NCBI GenBank assembly: GCA_009668225.1
Contig: WJYK01000001.1
Coordinates: 558,001-622,000, forward strand
DNA: 64,000 bases
Source of the DNA: Enterobacteriaceae bacterium RIT693
GTDB lineage: Bacteria; Pseudomonadota; Gammaproteobacteria; Enterobacterales; Enterobacteriaceae
Reading direction: 5' to 3'
Shown piece by piece: positions 30,197 to 40,595 of this stretch. Both the position numbers and the translations under genes were made by a program. Every line of letters begins with the position of its first letter. Position 1 is the first letter of the stretch. The notes under the pieces were generated by a model, which did not search any database, was not told the DNA's origin, and worked only from the letters and a program-made list of their open reading frames with translations.

Positions 30197-30535
30197 TTAC
30201 AGAGCGGCTTCGTCGGCTTCGCCGGTACGAATACGAATAACGCGTTGCAGTTCTGCAACGAAGATTTTCCCGTCACCGATTTTGCCGGTGTAGGCGGCTT
30301 TGCTGATCACGTCGATAACTTCATCGAGCTGGTCGTCAGCAATAGCGACATCAATTTTTACTTTGGGCAGGAAGTTGACGCTGTACTCGGCACCACGGTA
30401 AAGCTCCGCATGGCCTTTCTGGCGACCGAAACCTTTAACTTCGGTCACGGTAAGCCCTTGAATACCGATTGAAGAGAGCGCTTCACGCACGTCTTCAAGC
30501 TTGAACGGTTTGATTACCACGGTTACCAGCTTCAT
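30197..30535 (-). CDS. glnK: Nitrogen regulatory PII protein GlnK
   Basis: A 112-residue PII signalling protein that binds ATP, ADP and 2-oxoglutarate and plugs AmtB. The T-loop with the uridylylated tyrosine (AELYRGAEY, Tyr51) and the C-terminal RIRTGEADEAAL are present. The second PII signature TGKIGDGKIFV is near residues 83-93. It is the first gene of glnK-amtB. A matching sigma-54 promoter and an NtrC-type dyad lie upstream, so it should be induced by nitrogen limitation. Confidence 0.97.
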   Translation of the reverse strand: MKLVTVVIKPFKLEDVREALSSIGIQGLTVTEVKGFGRQKGHAELYRGAEYSVNFLPKVKIDVAIADDQLDEVIDVISKAAYTGKIGDGKIFVAELQRVIRIRTGEADEAAL

Positions 30536-30583
30536 AAATCCTCTCCACTCAGAATTAGGTCGTTACCTGCACGTAGAGAGCAA

Positions 30584-30600
30584 AGCAAAGCCCATGCCAG
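30584..30600 (-). promoter_or_regulatory. Sigma-54 promoter of glnK-amtB
   Basis: On the minus strand TGGCATGGGCTTTGCT matches the sigma-54 consensus, with the -24 GG and -12 GC ten bases apart. It ends about 50 bases before the glnK start. Confidence 0.88.
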
Positions 30601-30700
30601 GAATAAAAAACCAGCGTGATTCAGCACGTTTTCAGGCTTCAGGCGGCTTACCAGAAAGCCGGGATAAGGAGTGAGGTCGGGCGGGATTAGTCTGAAAAGA

Positions 30701-30732
30701 AAAAACGCACCACTGCGGTGCAGGATGCGTTT
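30701..30732 (-). terminator. mdlAB terminator with an embedded NtrC-type dyad
   Basis: Outer arms AAAACGCA and TGCGTTTT form a T-tailed hairpin downstream of mdlB. Nested inside is GCACC-N5-GGTGC (30707-30721), the NtrC consensus, about 120 bases upstream of the sigma-54 element and so at enhancer distance. Both roles are inferred from pattern and position. Confidence 0.7.
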
Positions 30733-30795
30733 TCGTGTTGCACCAACGCGGAGAGGCATTGGTTTTTTAGCGGCTTATTGCCTGTTTGTGGTGCA

Positions 30796-32571
30796 TCAGG
30801 CGGTCAGCGATTCTTCCTGCGCGGCGGCGGCAAGTTCTTCACCCGCCAGCTGCAGCTGATACATCTGCCAGTAGCGGCCCTGCTGCGCCAGCAGTTCACT
30901 GTGGGTGCCGCGCTCCACGGCCTGACCGCGATGCAGCACCAGAATGGTGTCCGCATCGGTAATGGTAGACAGACGGTGGGCAATCACCACCAGCGTCGTG
31001 TGCTGACGAACCACCGCCAGCGCACGCTGGATAGCCTGCTCGGTGCCGGAGTCGATGTTCGCCGTGGCCTCATCGAGGATCAGGATCTGCGGCGCTTCAA
31101 CCAGCACACGCGCCAGCGCAAGCAGCTGCTTCTGGCCGACGGAGAGGTTATTGCCCTGCTCGCCCAGGCGAGTATGAATGCCTTCCGGCAGTGCACGAGC
31201 CAGTTCGGCCAGCTGTACCGTTTCCAGCGCCTGCCAGACCGCCTCTTCGCTGATATCTCGCCCCAGAGTCACGTTGGCGAAGAACGAATCAGCCATCACC
31301 ACCGGATCCTGCTGCACCATCGCCACGCCGCGGCGCAGCGTTTCATGGCTGAGGGAGTCCAGCGGCCGCCCATCAAGGCGAATTTCCCCTTTTGTGAGCG
31401 GGTAATAGCCCATCATCAGGTTAGCCAGGGTGCTTTTGCCGCTGCCGGTATGCCCGACCAGCGCAATAAAGCTGCGCGAAGGTACTTCCAGGCTAATGTC
31501 CTGCAGCACCAGACGATCGCCACGGTAGGCAAACGATACGTTGTCGACGGAAATAGCGCCGCTGGCGAGCGGCCGGTTATCGTTGCCGTAATCCTGGCGT
31601 TTACCGTCCATCAGCTCAAACACGCGCTCGCCGGCAACCACCGCCTGCTGCAGGATCGACTGCTGAGTCGTCAGTTCGATCAGCGGTTCGTTCAGGCGGC
31701 CAAGGTAGTTAATAAAGGCATACAGCACGCCGACTTCAATGGTGCCCCGGGAAGTGAAGCCAAACAGCATCAGCAGGCCGCACAGGATCATCGCCGAAAA
31801 CAGGCTCAGCAGCGGACGCAGAAGCCAGCCGTCGAGCCGCAGCGTTTGCATGCGCGCTAAATAGTGAGAGCGGCTCGCCTGCCCCATGCGCTCGCCGAAG
31901 CGAGCCTGCTGACGGAACTGCTGAATCACGCTCATGCCGTTGATGACTTCGTTAAATCCGTCGTTAATGTCCGCCAGGTAGCTGCGGACGCGGCGCACAA
32001 TCGGCGTGCTGTAGCGCTGGTAGATAAACATCACGACGATCACCGCCGGGAAAATGGTTATCGCCACCAGCGCCATTCGCCAGTCGAGCGTAAACATCGC
32101 CACCAGCATGGCACCAATTAACGCCGCGCTGCGCAGCACCGTCGCCACGACGGTGACATACAGGTCGCGAATCACTTCGGTGTCGTTCGTCACGCGGGAG
32201 ATAAGTTGCCCAACGGGCTGGGTATCGAATGCGCTCAACGGCTGGCGCAATGCGGCATCCATGACGTCGGTACGCAGTTTTTGTACCACGCCCACGGCCG
32301 CTTTGTTAAACAGCAGCGCCTGGAGATAGTGCAGCCCTGCGGCGCTTATCGACAGCAGAATATAGGCCACGGCCAGCCCGGCGGCGAGGCCGAGCGGCAT
32401 CTGGTTTTTAGCGACCATGTTATCGATGAAGTAGCTGACCAGCACCGGCCCACAGACTTCCGCCGCGGCCGCCACCCAAAGCATCAGCATCGCTCCGCCA
32501 AGCGGTTTGCGCCACGGAGACCCGTAAGCCAGCAGGCGTTTAATGGTAGGCCACTGTTGTTTACGGCTCAT
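30796..32571 (-). CDS. mdlB: ABC exporter half-transporter MdlB
   Basis: A 591-residue half-size ABC exporter: six membrane helices (about 20-310) and an ATPase domain (about 340-575) with Walker [10 protein letters not shown] and signature LSVGQKQ. The Walker B is LILDEATA. It probably pairs with MdlA as a heterodimer exporting an unidentified substrate. The ATG overlaps the mdlA stop by 11 bases, so translation is coupled. An ORF start 78 bases upstream lies inside mdlA and is rejected. Confidence 0.94.
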   Translation of the reverse strand: MSRKQQWPTIKRLLAYGSPWRKPLGGAMLMLWVAAAAEVCGPVLVSYFIDNMVAKNQMPLGLAAGLAVAYILLSISAAGLHYLQALLFNKAAVGVVQKLRTDVMDAALRQPLSAFDTQPVGQLISRVTNDTEVIRDLYVTVVATVLRSAALIGAMLVAMFTLDWRMALVAITIFPAVIVVMFIYQRYSTPIVRRVRSYLADINDGFNEVINGMSVIQQFRQQARFGERMGQASRSHYLARMQTLRLDGWLLRPLLSLFSAMILCGLLMLFGFTSRGTIEVGVLYAFINYLGRLNEPLIELTTQQSILQQAVVAGERVFELMDGKRQDYGNDNRPLASGAISVDNVSFAYRGDRLVLQDISLEVPSRSFIALVGHTGSGKSTLANLMMGYYPLTKGEIRLDGRPLDSLSHETLRRGVAMVQQDPVVMADSFFANVTLGRDISEEAVWQALETVQLAELARALPEGIHTRLGEQGNNLSVGQKQLLALARVLVEAPQILILDEATANIDSGTEQAIQRALAVVRQHTTLVVIAHRLSTITDADTILVLHRGQAVERGTHSELLAQQGRYWQMYQLQLAGEELAAAAQEESLTA

Positions 32572-34342
32572 CGGCGCTCTCCCTGACGTCTTCCTGCTCC
32601 GGCGCCTCGTCCAGCGCGGCCTCCAGCTGCTGATAACGGTACATATCACGGTACCAGCCGGGCTGAGACGCCAGACCTTCGTGGCTGCCGCGCTGGGCGA
32701 TATGCCCGTGCTGCATGACCAGAATTTCGCTGGCTTCCGTTAAGGCCGACAGGCGATGGGCGCTAATAATGACCGTGCGGTGTTCGCCCCACTGGCGCAG
32801 GTTGTGCAAAATCTGGTGCTCGGTACGGCCGTCAACGGCAGAGAGTGCGTCGTCCAGAATCAGGATCTCGGCATCCAGCAGCAGAGCGCGCGCGATGGAA
32901 ATTCGCTGCTTTTGCCCACCGGAAAGCATCACGCCGCGCTCGCCCACTTCGGTGTCATAACCCTGAGGCAGCCGCAGAATATCTTCATGGACGCTTGCCA
33001 GACGGGCGACATGCTCAATCTCCTGCTGGGTGGCGTTCGGCTTACCCAACGCAATATTGCTGGCAACGGTGTCGGAGAACAGGAACGGCGTCTGGTTGAC
33101 GATAGCCAGGCGGCTGCGCCAGCCGTCAATTTTCAACGCCGTGAGCGGAAGGTCATGGTAACGAATATCCCCTTCCTGAACGTCAAAATGACGCTGAATC
33201 AGGGAAAGAATGGTGCTTTTCCCCGAGCCCGTTGGCCCGCACAGGCCGAGCATTTCCCCAGGCTTAAGGGTGAAGTTAACGTTCTGAAGCGTGGGCTGAG
33301 CGGCCTGCGGATAGTGGAACTCGCGAATCGAGGCTACCAGTTCAGCGCGCCCTTCCGGCAGCGTTTTACCGCCGTCAACCACGCCCGGCTCTTCTTCCAG
33401 CATGGCGCGAATACGGCTGTAGGCCGCGCTCCCACGCTCGACGATATTAAACATCCATGCCAGGGCCAGCATCGGCCAGATCATCAGCCCAAGGTACATG
33501 ACAAAGCTGGTGAGCTGCCCGAGGGTAAGCGTGCCGTCGATAACCATCCAGCTTCCGCCCCCGATGGCCAGCAGGTTTGCGGCACCGATTGCGACATAAA
33601 TCGTGGGATCGAAACGCGCATCAATACGTGCAACACGCATGTTTTTCGCGCCGGCATCTTGTGCCTCAGAAGCAAACAGCGCCGACTGGCGATCCTCAAG
33701 GCCAAACGCTTTGATCATGCGAATGCTGGTCATGCTTTCCTGCGTGCGATCGTTCAGGGCAGAAAACGCAGCCTGGGCGACTTTGAACCTGTCATGCAGT
33801 CGCGCGCCGTCACGCTTAATGACGACCGCCATAATCGGCATCGGCAGCAGCGCCAGCAGGGTCAACTGCCAGCTAATTTGGGTCGACATGACGATCAGCA
33901 CCGCCAGCCCCATGACCAGCGAGTCCACCAGCGTCAGCACGCCTTCCCCGGCGGCAAACACCACGCGATCCACATCGTTAGTGGCGCGCGCCATCAGGTC
34001 GCCGGTACGGTGACGGAGATAGAATTCAGGATGGTGCCGGCTTAGCTGGCGGTAATAGTTTTCCCGCAGCTCGACCGCAAGCTGATAAGACGCCCCGAAC
34101 AGCAGAACGCGCCAGACGTAGCGCACCAGATAAACCACCACGGCAATAACCAGCATCACGCCGATCCACATCAGCACCTGCTGAGCGGAGAGACGCTGCT
34201 GCGTGACGCCATCCACAATCACGCCCACCACTTTTGGCGGCACAAGCTGCAGAATAGCGATGATAATAAGCAATGCCACCGCGCCGAGATAGCGTCGCCA
34301 CTCGCGGGTGAAGTACCAGCTTAATTGAGCAAATAATCGCAC
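32561..34342 (-). CDS. mdlA: ABC exporter half-transporter MdlA
   Basis: A 593-residue half-size ABC exporter. The membrane domain is at about 15-300 and the ATPase domain has Walker [10 protein letters not shown], signature LSGGQKQ and Walker [10 protein letters not shown]. The Asp in place of the catalytic Glu in Walker B indicates an asymmetric pair with MdlB as the active site. The gene starts with GTG at 34342, the first residues [11 protein letters not shown] matching the E. coli protein. Substrate unknown. Confidence 0.94.
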   Translation of the reverse strand: MRLFAQLSWYFTREWRRYLGAVALLIIIAILQLVPPKVVGVIVDGVTQQRLSAQQVLMWIGVMLVIAVVVYLVRYVWRVLLFGASYQLAVELRENYYRQLSRHHPEFYLRHRTGDLMARATNDVDRVVFAAGEGVLTLVDSLVMGLAVLIVMSTQISWQLTLLALLPMPIMAVVIKRDGARLHDRFKVAQAAFSALNDRTQESMTSIRMIKAFGLEDRQSALFASEAQDAGAKNMRVARIDARFDPTIYVAIGAANLLAIGGGSWMVIDGTLTLGQLTSFVMYLGLMIWPMLALAWMFNIVERGSAAYSRIRAMLEEEPGVVDGGKTLPEGRAELVASIREFHYPQAAQPTLQNVNFTLKPGEMLGLCGPTGSGKSTILSLIQRHFDVQEGDIRYHDLPLTALKIDGWRSRLAIVNQTPFLFSDTVASNIALGKPNATQQEIEHVARLASVHEDILRLPQGYDTEVGERGVMLSGGQKQRISIARALLLDAEILILDDALSAVDGRTEHQILHNLRQWGEHRTVIISAHRLSALTEASEILVMQHGHIAQRGSHEGLASQPGWYRDMYRYQQLEAALDEAPEQEDVRESADEP

Positions 34343-34416
34343 GAAGTTTAGGTCCTGAAATGCTGTCAGCCGGCCAGGGCTAAAAAGTGAAGGCTACCGT
34401 TCCGCGGTTAGCGGAA

Positions 34417-34878
34417 TCATAACGTTAGAGGTAATGCTGTGGTGTATTTTATCTGTTCCATGGCAAAACTCGAAGTGACATCGCTTAATCCCGGGATGCC
34501 ATTGACCAGCCGCTTGTAAAAATCGTCGTAACGCTTCATGTCTGCCACCTGCACCCGAATCAGGTAGTCGTACTCACCTGCCAGACGCCAGAAGCCTAAT
34601 ATCTCGGGCATGGCTTCCACCACCGAGACAAACTTGCAGTACCACTCGCTGCTGTGCTGCTGGGTTTTAATCAGCACAAACGCCGTGAGGCCAAGGCCGA
34701 GTTTTTCCGGGTCCAGCAGCGCGACTTTGCCACGAATATAGCCTTCATCTTCCAGGCGTTTTAATCGTTTCCAGCACGGCGTGGTGGTCAGATTAACGGC
34801 ATCCGCCAGCGCCTGCAAAGACAGGGTACAGTCCTGCTGCAGCATCGAGAGCAGCTTACGGTCAATTTTATCTATCAC
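34417..34878 (-). CDS. decR: Lrp-family regulator DecR (CcdR-like)
   Basis: A 153-residue Lrp-type regulator: HTH at about residues 5-60 ([26 protein letters not shown]) and a RAM sensing domain with [21 protein letters not shown]. In E. coli DecR responds to cysteine and activates the cysteine-detoxifying cyuPA operon. In Pantoea the orthologue (CcdR) controls an adjacent desulfhydrase gene. Here a PLP enzyme gene is divergent 115 bases away, as in Pantoea. Start is GTG at 34878. Confidence 0.92.
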   Translation of the reverse strand: MIDKIDRKLLSMLQQDCTLSLQALADAVNLTTTPCWKRLKRLEDEGYIRGKVALLDPEKLGLGLTAFVLIKTQQHSSEWYCKFVSVVEAMPEILGFWRLAGEYDYLIRVQVADMKRYDDFYKRLVNGIPGLSDVTSSFAMEQIKYTTALPLTL

Positions 34879-34993
34879 GGGGCAACCAGGGGGAAATATT
34901 TTCTCTAATGAAAGCCTTAAAAAGGCAAAATGGCAACTTTTTTATCCCGACTTTGAATTACGCTAAGCACAAATTAACAAACGAGAATTTTCC

Positions 34994-36049
34994 ATGACCA
35001 GCACCTGGGTGACTAACGCTATTAGTGAGATCAACGCCGACTATCAACGCTCTGCGGATACGCATCTTATTCGCCTGGCGTTACCGGGTTTTCCGGGTAT
35101 TCAGCTGTACCTGAAGGACGAAAGCACGCACCCAACCGGCAGCCTGAAGCACCGCCTGGCGCGCTCGCTGTTTCTCTACGGGCTGTGTAACGGCTGGATA
35201 AAAGAAGGCACCACGATTATCGAAGCCTCTTCTGGCTCGACGGCGGTATCTGAAGCCTATTTTGCTCGCCTGCTGGGCCTGCCGTTTATCGCGGTGATGC
35301 CCGCCAGCACCGCAAAACGCAAAATTGAACAAATTGAATTCTACGGCGGCCGCTGCCATTTTGTAGACAGCGCCTGCGAAATCTACGCCGCTTCGGAAAT
35401 GCTTGCCCGCGAGCTGAACGGCCATTATATGGATCAGTTCACCTATGCCGAACGCGCTACAGACTGGCGCGGTAACAACAACATCGCCGACAGTATTTTC
35501 CGCCAGGTGAGCCATGAGCCGCACCCTGTCCCGGATTATATTGTGATGAGCGCCGGCACCGGCGGCACTTCAGCGACTATTGGCCGCTACCTTCGCTTCC
35601 AGGGCCATGACACTAAGCTGGTGGTCGTTGACCCACAGAACTCGGTCTTTCTCGATTACTGGCAGCACCGCGACTGCAGCCTGAAAAGCGAAGTCGGCAG
35701 CAAAATCGAAGGCATTGGCCGCCCGCGCTGTGAACCTTCGTTTATTCCTGATGTGATTGACGAAATGATGCGCGTCCCGGACGCAGCGAGCGTCGCGACC
35801 ATGCAATGGCTGGAATCTCAGCTTGGCCGTAAGGTGGGCGCCTCAACCGGCACCAATATGTGGGGCGTACTGCAGCTGGCGGTCAGAATGCGCGAGGAAG
35901 GCCGCAGCGGCTCTATCGTGACGCTGCTTTGCGACAGCGGCGAGCGCTATCTTGAGTCCTACTATAATCCGGCCTGGGTCAACGAGCATATTGGGGATCT
36001 CTCACCGTTTAAGGCTGAGATTGCCCGAATCATATCCATACAAGGATAA
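34994..36049 (+). CDS. PLP-dependent cysteine-synthase-family enzyme, probable cysteine desulfhydrase (CcdA-like)
   Basis: A 351-residue fold-type-II PLP enzyme. The PLP lysine is probably Lys52 in TGSLKHR; ASSGSTA (78-84) binds the substrate carboxylate and [10 protein letters not shown] (186-195) the phosphate. Homologues are annotated as cysteine synthase-like, but the divergent cysteine-sensing regulator next door points to cysteine breakdown to pyruvate, sulfide and ammonia, as for CcdA of Pantoea. The catalytic direction is inferred, not visible. K-12 lacks a gene at this position. Confidence 0.85.
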   Translation: MTSTWVTNAISEINADYQRSADTHLIRLALPGFPGIQLYLKDESTHPTGSLKHRLARSLFLYGLCNGWIKEGTTIIEASSGSTAVSEAYFARLLGLPFIAVMPASTAKRKIEQIEFYGGRCHFVDSACEIYAASEMLARELNGHYMDQFTYAERATDWRGNNNIADSIFRQVSHEPHPVPDYIVMSAGTGGTSATIGRYLRFQGHDTKLVVVDPQNSVFLDYWQHRDCSLKSEVGSKIEGIGRPRCEPSFIPDVIDEMMRVPDAASVATMQWLESQLGRKVGASTGTNMWGVLQLAVRMREEGRSGSIVTLLCDSGERYLESYYNPAWVNEHIGDLSPFKAEIARIISIQG

Positions 36050-36105
36050 CGCGAGTTCAGCCAACGCCCCTGCGGCTTGAAGTATGACGAGTATAGGCGG
36101 GTATA

Positions 36106-36129
36106 AAAAAACCGGGCTAGATGCCCGGT
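36106..36129 (-). terminator. Terminator after cof
   Basis: A 7-base perfect stem (36111-36117 with 36123-36129) has a run of A on the plus strand (T on the minus), 12 bases past the cof stop. It may also serve the convergent PLP-enzyme gene. Confidence 0.75.
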
Positions 36130-36140
36130 GCTGTAAGGTC

Positions 36141-36965
36141 TCAATATTCGGGGGAATAGGTGAGATGTGGAGTGTCCAGCCAGTGCGTCAAATAGTGCGA
36201 GACCGCCTGGTTACGGCAGTGGCCGATAACCGGCAGATGAGGTAAATCCGCTTTAAGCTGCGGCATAGCGTTGCCCATGATCAGGCCGTGCCCTACCGCC
36301 GAGAGCATTTCGCGGTCGTTCATCGCGTCGCCAAATGCCATGCAATCCTGCAGGGTGAAACCTAAGTGTTCGCTCAGAACGCCGAGCGCCGCGCCCTTGT
36401 TGCTGCCAATCGGCAGCACTTCCAGACAGTCCATCGCCGAGAAGCACAGGAACGCACTGTCACCCAGCGCCTCATTAAGCTGAATGCGCAGGCGGCACAG
36501 ATCGTCATGATCGCCACAAAAACAGATCTTCGTCACTTCATGAGCCGGTAAGGTACGGAGATCGACGATATGAGGGCGGAAGCCGCTGTACACATGGGCG
36601 TGAAGCATTTCCGGGATTTCATGGCTGGTCAACCAGCCCGAATCGTTAAACGCGTGCATACTGGCTTGCGTGTCCCAATACCCGTGAAGCACCGTCTCGA
36701 CAACCCACGGCGAGAGATCGTTACGGTGCATTAGCTCGCCGTCCGTGCTGTGGATTCGGGTGCCGTTGCCGGTGATCAGGAAGGCTTCAAGATCGAGCTT
36801 GCCCAGAATATGGCGCATCTCCAGCTCGTGACGACCGGTCGCAAAAGCCAGGGTTATCTGGCGCTCTTCACGCAGGCGCTTCAGCGTGTTCAGGGTTGCG
36901 TCCCCAAGGTGGTGGTCGGGCAGCAGCAGCGTGCCGTCCATATCAAATGCAGCCAGACGAGCCAT
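36141..36965 (-). CDS. cof: HAD-family phosphatase Cof (HMP-PP phosphatase)
   Basis: A 274-residue Cof-type HAD hydrolase. The catalytic DMDGTL is at residues 8-13, the motif II ITGNGT near 83-88 and the Mg-binding [10 protein letters not shown] near 210-219. In E. coli Cof removes 4-amino-2-methyl-5-hydroxymethylpyrimidine diphosphate, linked to thiamine metabolism, and acts on sugar phosphates. The start at 36965 gives the family N-terminus [11 protein letters not shown]; an in-frame start 40 codons upstream is rejected. Confidence 0.93.
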   Translation of the reverse strand: MARLAAFDMDGTLLLPDHHLGDATLNTLKRLREERQITLAFATGRHELEMRHILGKLDLEAFLITGNGTRIHSTDGELMHRNDLSPWVVETVLHGYWDTQASMHAFNDSGWLTSHEIPEMLHAHVYSGFRPHIVDLRTLPAHEVTKICFCGDHDDLCRLRIQLNEALGDSAFLCFSAMDCLEVLPIGSNKGAALGVLSEHLGFTLQDCMAFGDAMNDREMLSAVGHGLIMGNAMPQLKADLPHLPVIGHCRNQAVSHYLTHWLDTPHLTYSPEY

Positions 36966-37058
36966 GGTTACTCCAGAAGTGACGTGACAAGCAAAAGTAT
37001 CCCCTGGAATATACGGAACTAATAGTGAATACTTGGGGAAAAATGTTCCGGGTTTATT

Positions 37059-38762
37059 ATGCGACTTCTGAATCGACTCAATCAATTTCAGCGTTTATGG
37101 CAGCCTTCCGGCGGGGAACCGCAGCAGGTGACCGTCGCCGAGCTGGCAGAGCGCTGCTTTTGTAGCGATCGCCACGTCAGAACGCTGCTTAATCAGCTGG
37201 AAGACGCGGGATGGCTTCGCTGGCGTGCGCAGTCCGGACGCGGCAAACGCGGTGACCTGACGTTTCTGGTTTCGCCGGAAAGCGTCCGTTCCGGCATGAT
37301 GGAGCAGGTTTTGGGTAAGGGCCAGCATCAAAACGCGCTGGAACTGGCTCAGCTTGCGCCGGAACAGCTGCGCCAGCTCCTGCAGCCGTTTCTTGGCGGC
37401 CAGTGGCAAAATGATGTACCTACGCTACGCATACCTTACTACCGCCCTCTGGATCCCGTTGGCCCTGGCTTTTTACCGGGGCGCGCCGAGCAGCATCTGG
37501 CCGGGCAGATCTTTTCAGGCCTGACTCGCTTTAGCCGGGAAAGCCCGCAGCCGCAGCCCGATCTCGCTCACCACTGGCAAATCTCAAACAAGGGCCTGTG
37601 CTGGGACTTTTTTATTCGCTCAACGCTTCACTGGCACAACGGCGAACCCGTCGAAACTCACCAGCTCCAGCAGCGCCTGATGATGTTGCTGGAACTGCCC
37701 GCTCTGCGCCGGCTGTTTATCAGCGTCAAACGCATCGAGATCCCGCACGCACAGTGCCTGCGCTTTATTTTGCATCGCCCGGATTACTGGCTGGCACACC
37801 GCCTGGCGAGCTATTGCAGCCGTCTTGCCCATCCGCTGGATACACAGCTGGGCTGCGGGCCATTTCGTCTCGCCAGCTTTAAACAGAATCTGGTGCGCCT
37901 GGAAAGTTTTGAGAGTTACCACCTGCAACACCCGCTATTGAAAGCGATTGAATACTGGATAACGCCGCAGCTTTTCGAAACGGCGCTTGGCACAAGCTGC
38001 CTTCATCCCGTTCAAATTGCCATCGGCCAGCAGGACGAACTGGAAAACCTTCGTCCGGTAAGCAGCAGCATTAGCCTTGGATTCTGCTATCTGGCGATTA
38101 AACCTCAGGGGCGTCTTAGCGCTGAGCAAGCCAGAACAATCATGCAAATCGTGCGCGAGCCGGAAATGATAGCCACTCTGCCGCTCAACAGCGCGCTGAT
38201 CACACCAAACACTGACATGATCCCAGGCTGGCAAATCCCCGACTGGGAGCAGCATCAGGCGGTTAAATTACCCGAGAAACTCACCCTGGTTTACCATTTA
38301 CCGTTAGAGCTTCACGCGATGGCGCAGCAGCTAAAGCGCTACCTTGCAGAGCGCGGCTGCGAACTCACCGTTATTTTCCACGACGCCAAAACCTGGGCCG
38401 GCTGCCAGCATCTTGCCGAAGCGGATATCGTGATGGGGGATCGGCTTATCGGTGAAGCGCCGGAATACACGCTGGAGCAGTGGCTGCGTAGCGACGTACT
38501 CTGGCCTAATCTGCTTAATACCAGCCGCTATGCTCATCTCCAGGCGACGCTGGATGCGGTGCAGGTTTACATCCGTGAACCTGAACGCCACGACGGCCTG
38601 AAAGAGGTCTTTCACGGCCTGATGCGGGATGCGGTGGTCACGCCGCTGTTTAATTATCGCTACCAGATAAGCGCCCCACCCGGCGTCAACGGTATTGAGC
38701 TGAACGCCTGGGGTTGGTTTGATTTTTGTGAAGCCTGGCTCCCGCCGCCGGGTATGGCGTGA
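37059..38762 (+). CDS. ybaE: SgrR-family regulator/solute-binding hybrid YbaE
   Basis: A 567-residue cytoplasmic protein, one residue longer than K-12 YbaE. An N-terminal winged helix (about 20-75, [26 protein letters not shown]) is joined to a periplasmic solute-binding-protein-like domain (family 5; about 115-560). SgrR, the studied member, is a regulator of sugar-phosphate stress; the ligand and targets of YbaE are unknown. It is divergent from cof and upstream of queC. Confidence 0.9.
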   Translation: MRLLNRLNQFQRLWQPSGGEPQQVTVAELAERCFCSDRHVRTLLNQLEDAGWLRWRAQSGRGKRGDLTFLVSPESVRSGMMEQVLGKGQHQNALELAQLAPEQLRQLLQPFLGGQWQNDVPTLRIPYYRPLDPVGPGFLPGRAEQHLAGQIFSGLTRFSRESPQPQPDLAHHWQISNKGLCWDFFIRSTLHWHNGEPVETHQLQQRLMMLLELPALRRLFISVKRIEIPHAQCLRFILHRPDYWLAHRLASYCSRLAHPLDTQLGCGPFRLASFKQNLVRLESFESYHLQHPLLKAIEYWITPQLFETALGTSCLHPVQIAIGQQDELENLRPVSSSISLGFCYLAIKPQGRLSAEQARTIMQIVREPEMIATLPLNSALITPNTDMIPGWQIPDWEQHQAVKLPEKLTLVYHLPLELHAMAQQLKRYLAERGCELTVIFHDAKTWAGCQHLAEADIVMGDRLIGEAPEYTLEQWLRSDVLWPNLLNTSRYAHLQATLDAVQVYIREPERHDGLKEVFHGLMRDAVVTPLFNYRYQISAPPGVNGIELNAWGWFDFCEAWLPPPGMA

Positions 38763-38786
38763 AGAAGCTGGTTCATGTGGCTACCG

Positions 38787-38806
38787 GGCGTTACCATAAC
38801 GCCTTT
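38787..38806 (+). terminator. Small hairpin between ybaE and queC
   Basis: A perfect 7-base stem (38787-38793 with 38797-38803) with a 3-base loop and TTT lies 25 bases after ybaE. A weak terminator or leader hairpin. Confidence 0.45.
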
Positions 38807-38837
38807 CCGGATACTTCAGTAAACGACAGGATAGAGA

Positions 38838-39533
38838 ATGAAACGTACAATCGTGGTTTTCAGCGGCGGGCAGGACTCCACCACCTGCCTGATTCAGGCC
38901 TTACAGCAATATGATGAAGTGCACTGCGTGACGTTTGATTATGGTCAGCGCCACCGCGCAGAGATTGACGTAGCCCAAAAGCTGTCGCTGAAGCTTGGTG
39001 CCCGCGCGCATAAAGTCCTGGACGTTACCCTGCTTAACGAACTGGCGGTCAGCAGCCTGACGCGGGACAGCATTCCGGTCCCGGGCTACAACCCCGAGGA
39101 TGACGGTATTCCAAGCACATTTGTGCCCGGGCGCAACATTCTGTTCCTGACGCTGGCGGCGATTTACGCCTACCAGGTTGAAGCGGAGTCCGTGATAACC
39201 GGCGTTTGTGAAACGGACTTCTCCGGCTACCCGGACTGCCGCGATGAGTTTGTCAAAGCGCTGAACCACGCGGTGAGCCTCGGAATGGCAAGAGATATTC
39301 GTTTTGAAACGCCACTAATGTGGCTGGATAAGGCGGAAACCTGGGCGCTGGCCGATTACTGGCAGCACCTGGAAACTATCCGCCACGAGACGCTGACCTG
39401 CTACAACGGCATTCAGGGCGACGGCTGCGGGGAATGTGCCGCCTGCAATCTACGCGCTAACGGATTGAACCATTACCTGGCTGATAAAGTCGGTACCATG
39501 GCGGCGATGAAGCAGAAAACCGGCCTGAAATAG
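38838..39533 (+). CDS. queC: 7-cyano-7-deazaguanine synthase QueC
   Basis: A 231-residue ATP-dependent enzyme that turns 7-carboxy-7-deazaguanine and ammonia into preQ0, a step in queuosine synthesis. The pyrophosphatase loop FSGGQDST is at residues 8-15. A four-cysteine zinc site lies near the C-terminus ([19 protein letters not shown]). Length equals E. coli QueC. An AGGATAGAG site precedes the ATG. It is convergent with fadM. Confidence 0.96.
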   Translation: MKRTIVVFSGGQDSTTCLIQALQQYDEVHCVTFDYGQRHRAEIDVAQKLSLKLGARAHKVLDVTLLNELAVSSLTRDSIPVPGYNPEDDGIPSTFVPGRNILFLTLAAIYAYQVEAESVITGVCETDFSGYPDCRDEFVKALNHAVSLGMARDIRFETPLMWLDKAETWALADYWQHLETIRHETLTCYNGIQGDGCGECAACNLRANGLNHYLADKVGTMAAMKQKTGLK

Positions 39534-39541
39534 GCAATTGA

Positions 39542-39566
39542 GGCGTGGTGACGGCCACGCCCTTCC
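39542..39566. terminator. Hairpin between queC and fadM
   Basis: Arms 39542-39548 and 39555-39561 are perfect complements with a 6-base loop, in the 34-base gap between convergent genes; a short CTTCC tail follows. Confidence 0.55.
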
Positions 39567-39567
39567 G

Positions 39568-39969
39568 TTATGAATTCATCATCTGTTCCAGCTTCTCGCG
39601 CAGTTCACCTTCCAGCGGAACGGCCTTTTGCGTTTTTAAATCAATGCAGACAAAGGTCAGCAGCGCATCAGCCACTGTTTCCCCTTCTGGCTCCAGCGTC
39701 ACAACCTGGCTAAGCACGCCGCTTTTGCCGTTAATCTGCTGAAGTTTGCTGTCAATGCGCAGCAGGTCGCCAAGCACCGCCGGGCGGCGATAGCTGATAT
39801 TAATGTTCACCACGATGAAAGCGATGTTGTGTTCCGTCATCCACTGGAAGCCCGTCGTCTTTTCCAGCCCTTCCCAGCGAGCCTCCTCGAGGAACTCCAG
39901 ATAACGTGCATTATTAACGTGTTGGTAGACATCCATATGGTATCCACGAACTTTGATATGTGTTTGCAT
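39568..39969 (-). CDS. fadM: Long-chain acyl-CoA thioesterase FadM
   Basis: A 133-residue single-hotdog 4HBT-type thioesterase. The active-site region VYQHVNNARYLEFLEEARWE is at about 15-34, with the conserved Asn/Glu. In E. coli FadM (YbaW) hydrolyses 3,5-tetradecadienoyl-CoA during oleate oxidation and is FadR-regulated. It stands alone between queC and ybaV. Confidence 0.93.
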   Translation of the reverse strand: MQTHIKVRGYHMDVYQHVNNARYLEFLEEARWEGLEKTTGFQWMTEHNIAFIVVNINISYRRPAVLGDLLRIDSKLQQINGKSGVLSQVVTLEPEGETVADALLTFVCIDLKTQKAVPLEGELREKLEQMMNS

Positions 39970-40099
39970 AGCGCGAAACCCTTGTACTGTTTTTGTTGTA
40001 ATCAGGTGAGGTTGATGAGGTCATACCCAGACAACTGGTATGACCTCTAACTGAGCGTAGCAAACTTTTCTCTTCAGGTGGAAGCCTGAGCACGTAAAC

Positions 40100-40456
40100 T
40101 CAAAGTTTTATGCGAGCCAGATTACGTTCTACCAGTGACGCACCGATTCCCGGTACCTCCTGTAGCTGCTCCAGGGTTTTAAACGGGCCAAACTCATCAC
40201 GATAGCTCACGATGGCCTGCGCCTTTTTCAGCCCCACGCCGTTCATCTTTTGAGCCAATTCTTCAGCCGACGCGCTGTTTATACTGACCGTACCCTCCCC
40301 TTGCTCAATGGCGTTTGCAGGAGCAGTTTTAAGCTGTGGCGAAGAAATACTGGCCTGAGCCGAACTGGCTTTTTCCCCTGCAGCGTAGGCCGGTACGCAG
40401 CCGAGTAAGCCTGCCAGAACGAGGGAAAGTGAAAACGCTTTAATTCCTGATGTCAT
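40100..40456 (-). CDS. ybaV: ComEA-like helix-hairpin-helix protein YbaV
   Basis: A 118-residue secreted protein. The signal peptide (about 1-25) is followed by an Ala/Ser-rich linker and a C-terminal pair of helix-hairpin-helix motifs (about 55-118, SINSASAEELAQKMNGVGLKKAQAIVSYR and LEQLQEVPGIGASLVERN). The domain resembles ComEA, the DNA-uptake receptor, but competence has not been shown for YbaV. GGAGG precedes ATG 40456; an ORF extension to 40582 is rejected. Confidence 0.9.
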   Translation of the reverse strand: MTSGIKAFSLSLVLAGLLGCVPAYAAGEKASSAQASISSPQLKTAPANAIEQGEGTVSINSASAEELAQKMNGVGLKKAQAIVSYRDEFGPFKTLEQLQEVPGIGASLVERNLARIKL

Positions 40457-40539
40457 GCTGTGTCCTCCATGTATGTTGACAGCCAGGTCACCATACCGGG
40501 GCAAAAAAGCAGGAACAAATGCCGATTTTAAAATGTGGA

Positions 40540-40561
40540 AAAGGCCGCGAAAGCGGCCTTC
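40540..40561 (-). terminator. Terminator after ppiD
   Basis: A perfect 8-base stem (40541-40548 with 40553-40560) with a GAAA loop, 35 bases past ppiD, followed on the minus strand by TTTTCC. Confidence 0.75.
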
Positions 40562-40595
40562 AGGAATTGCACTGCGTTGCAAAAATTTGCGAGGA

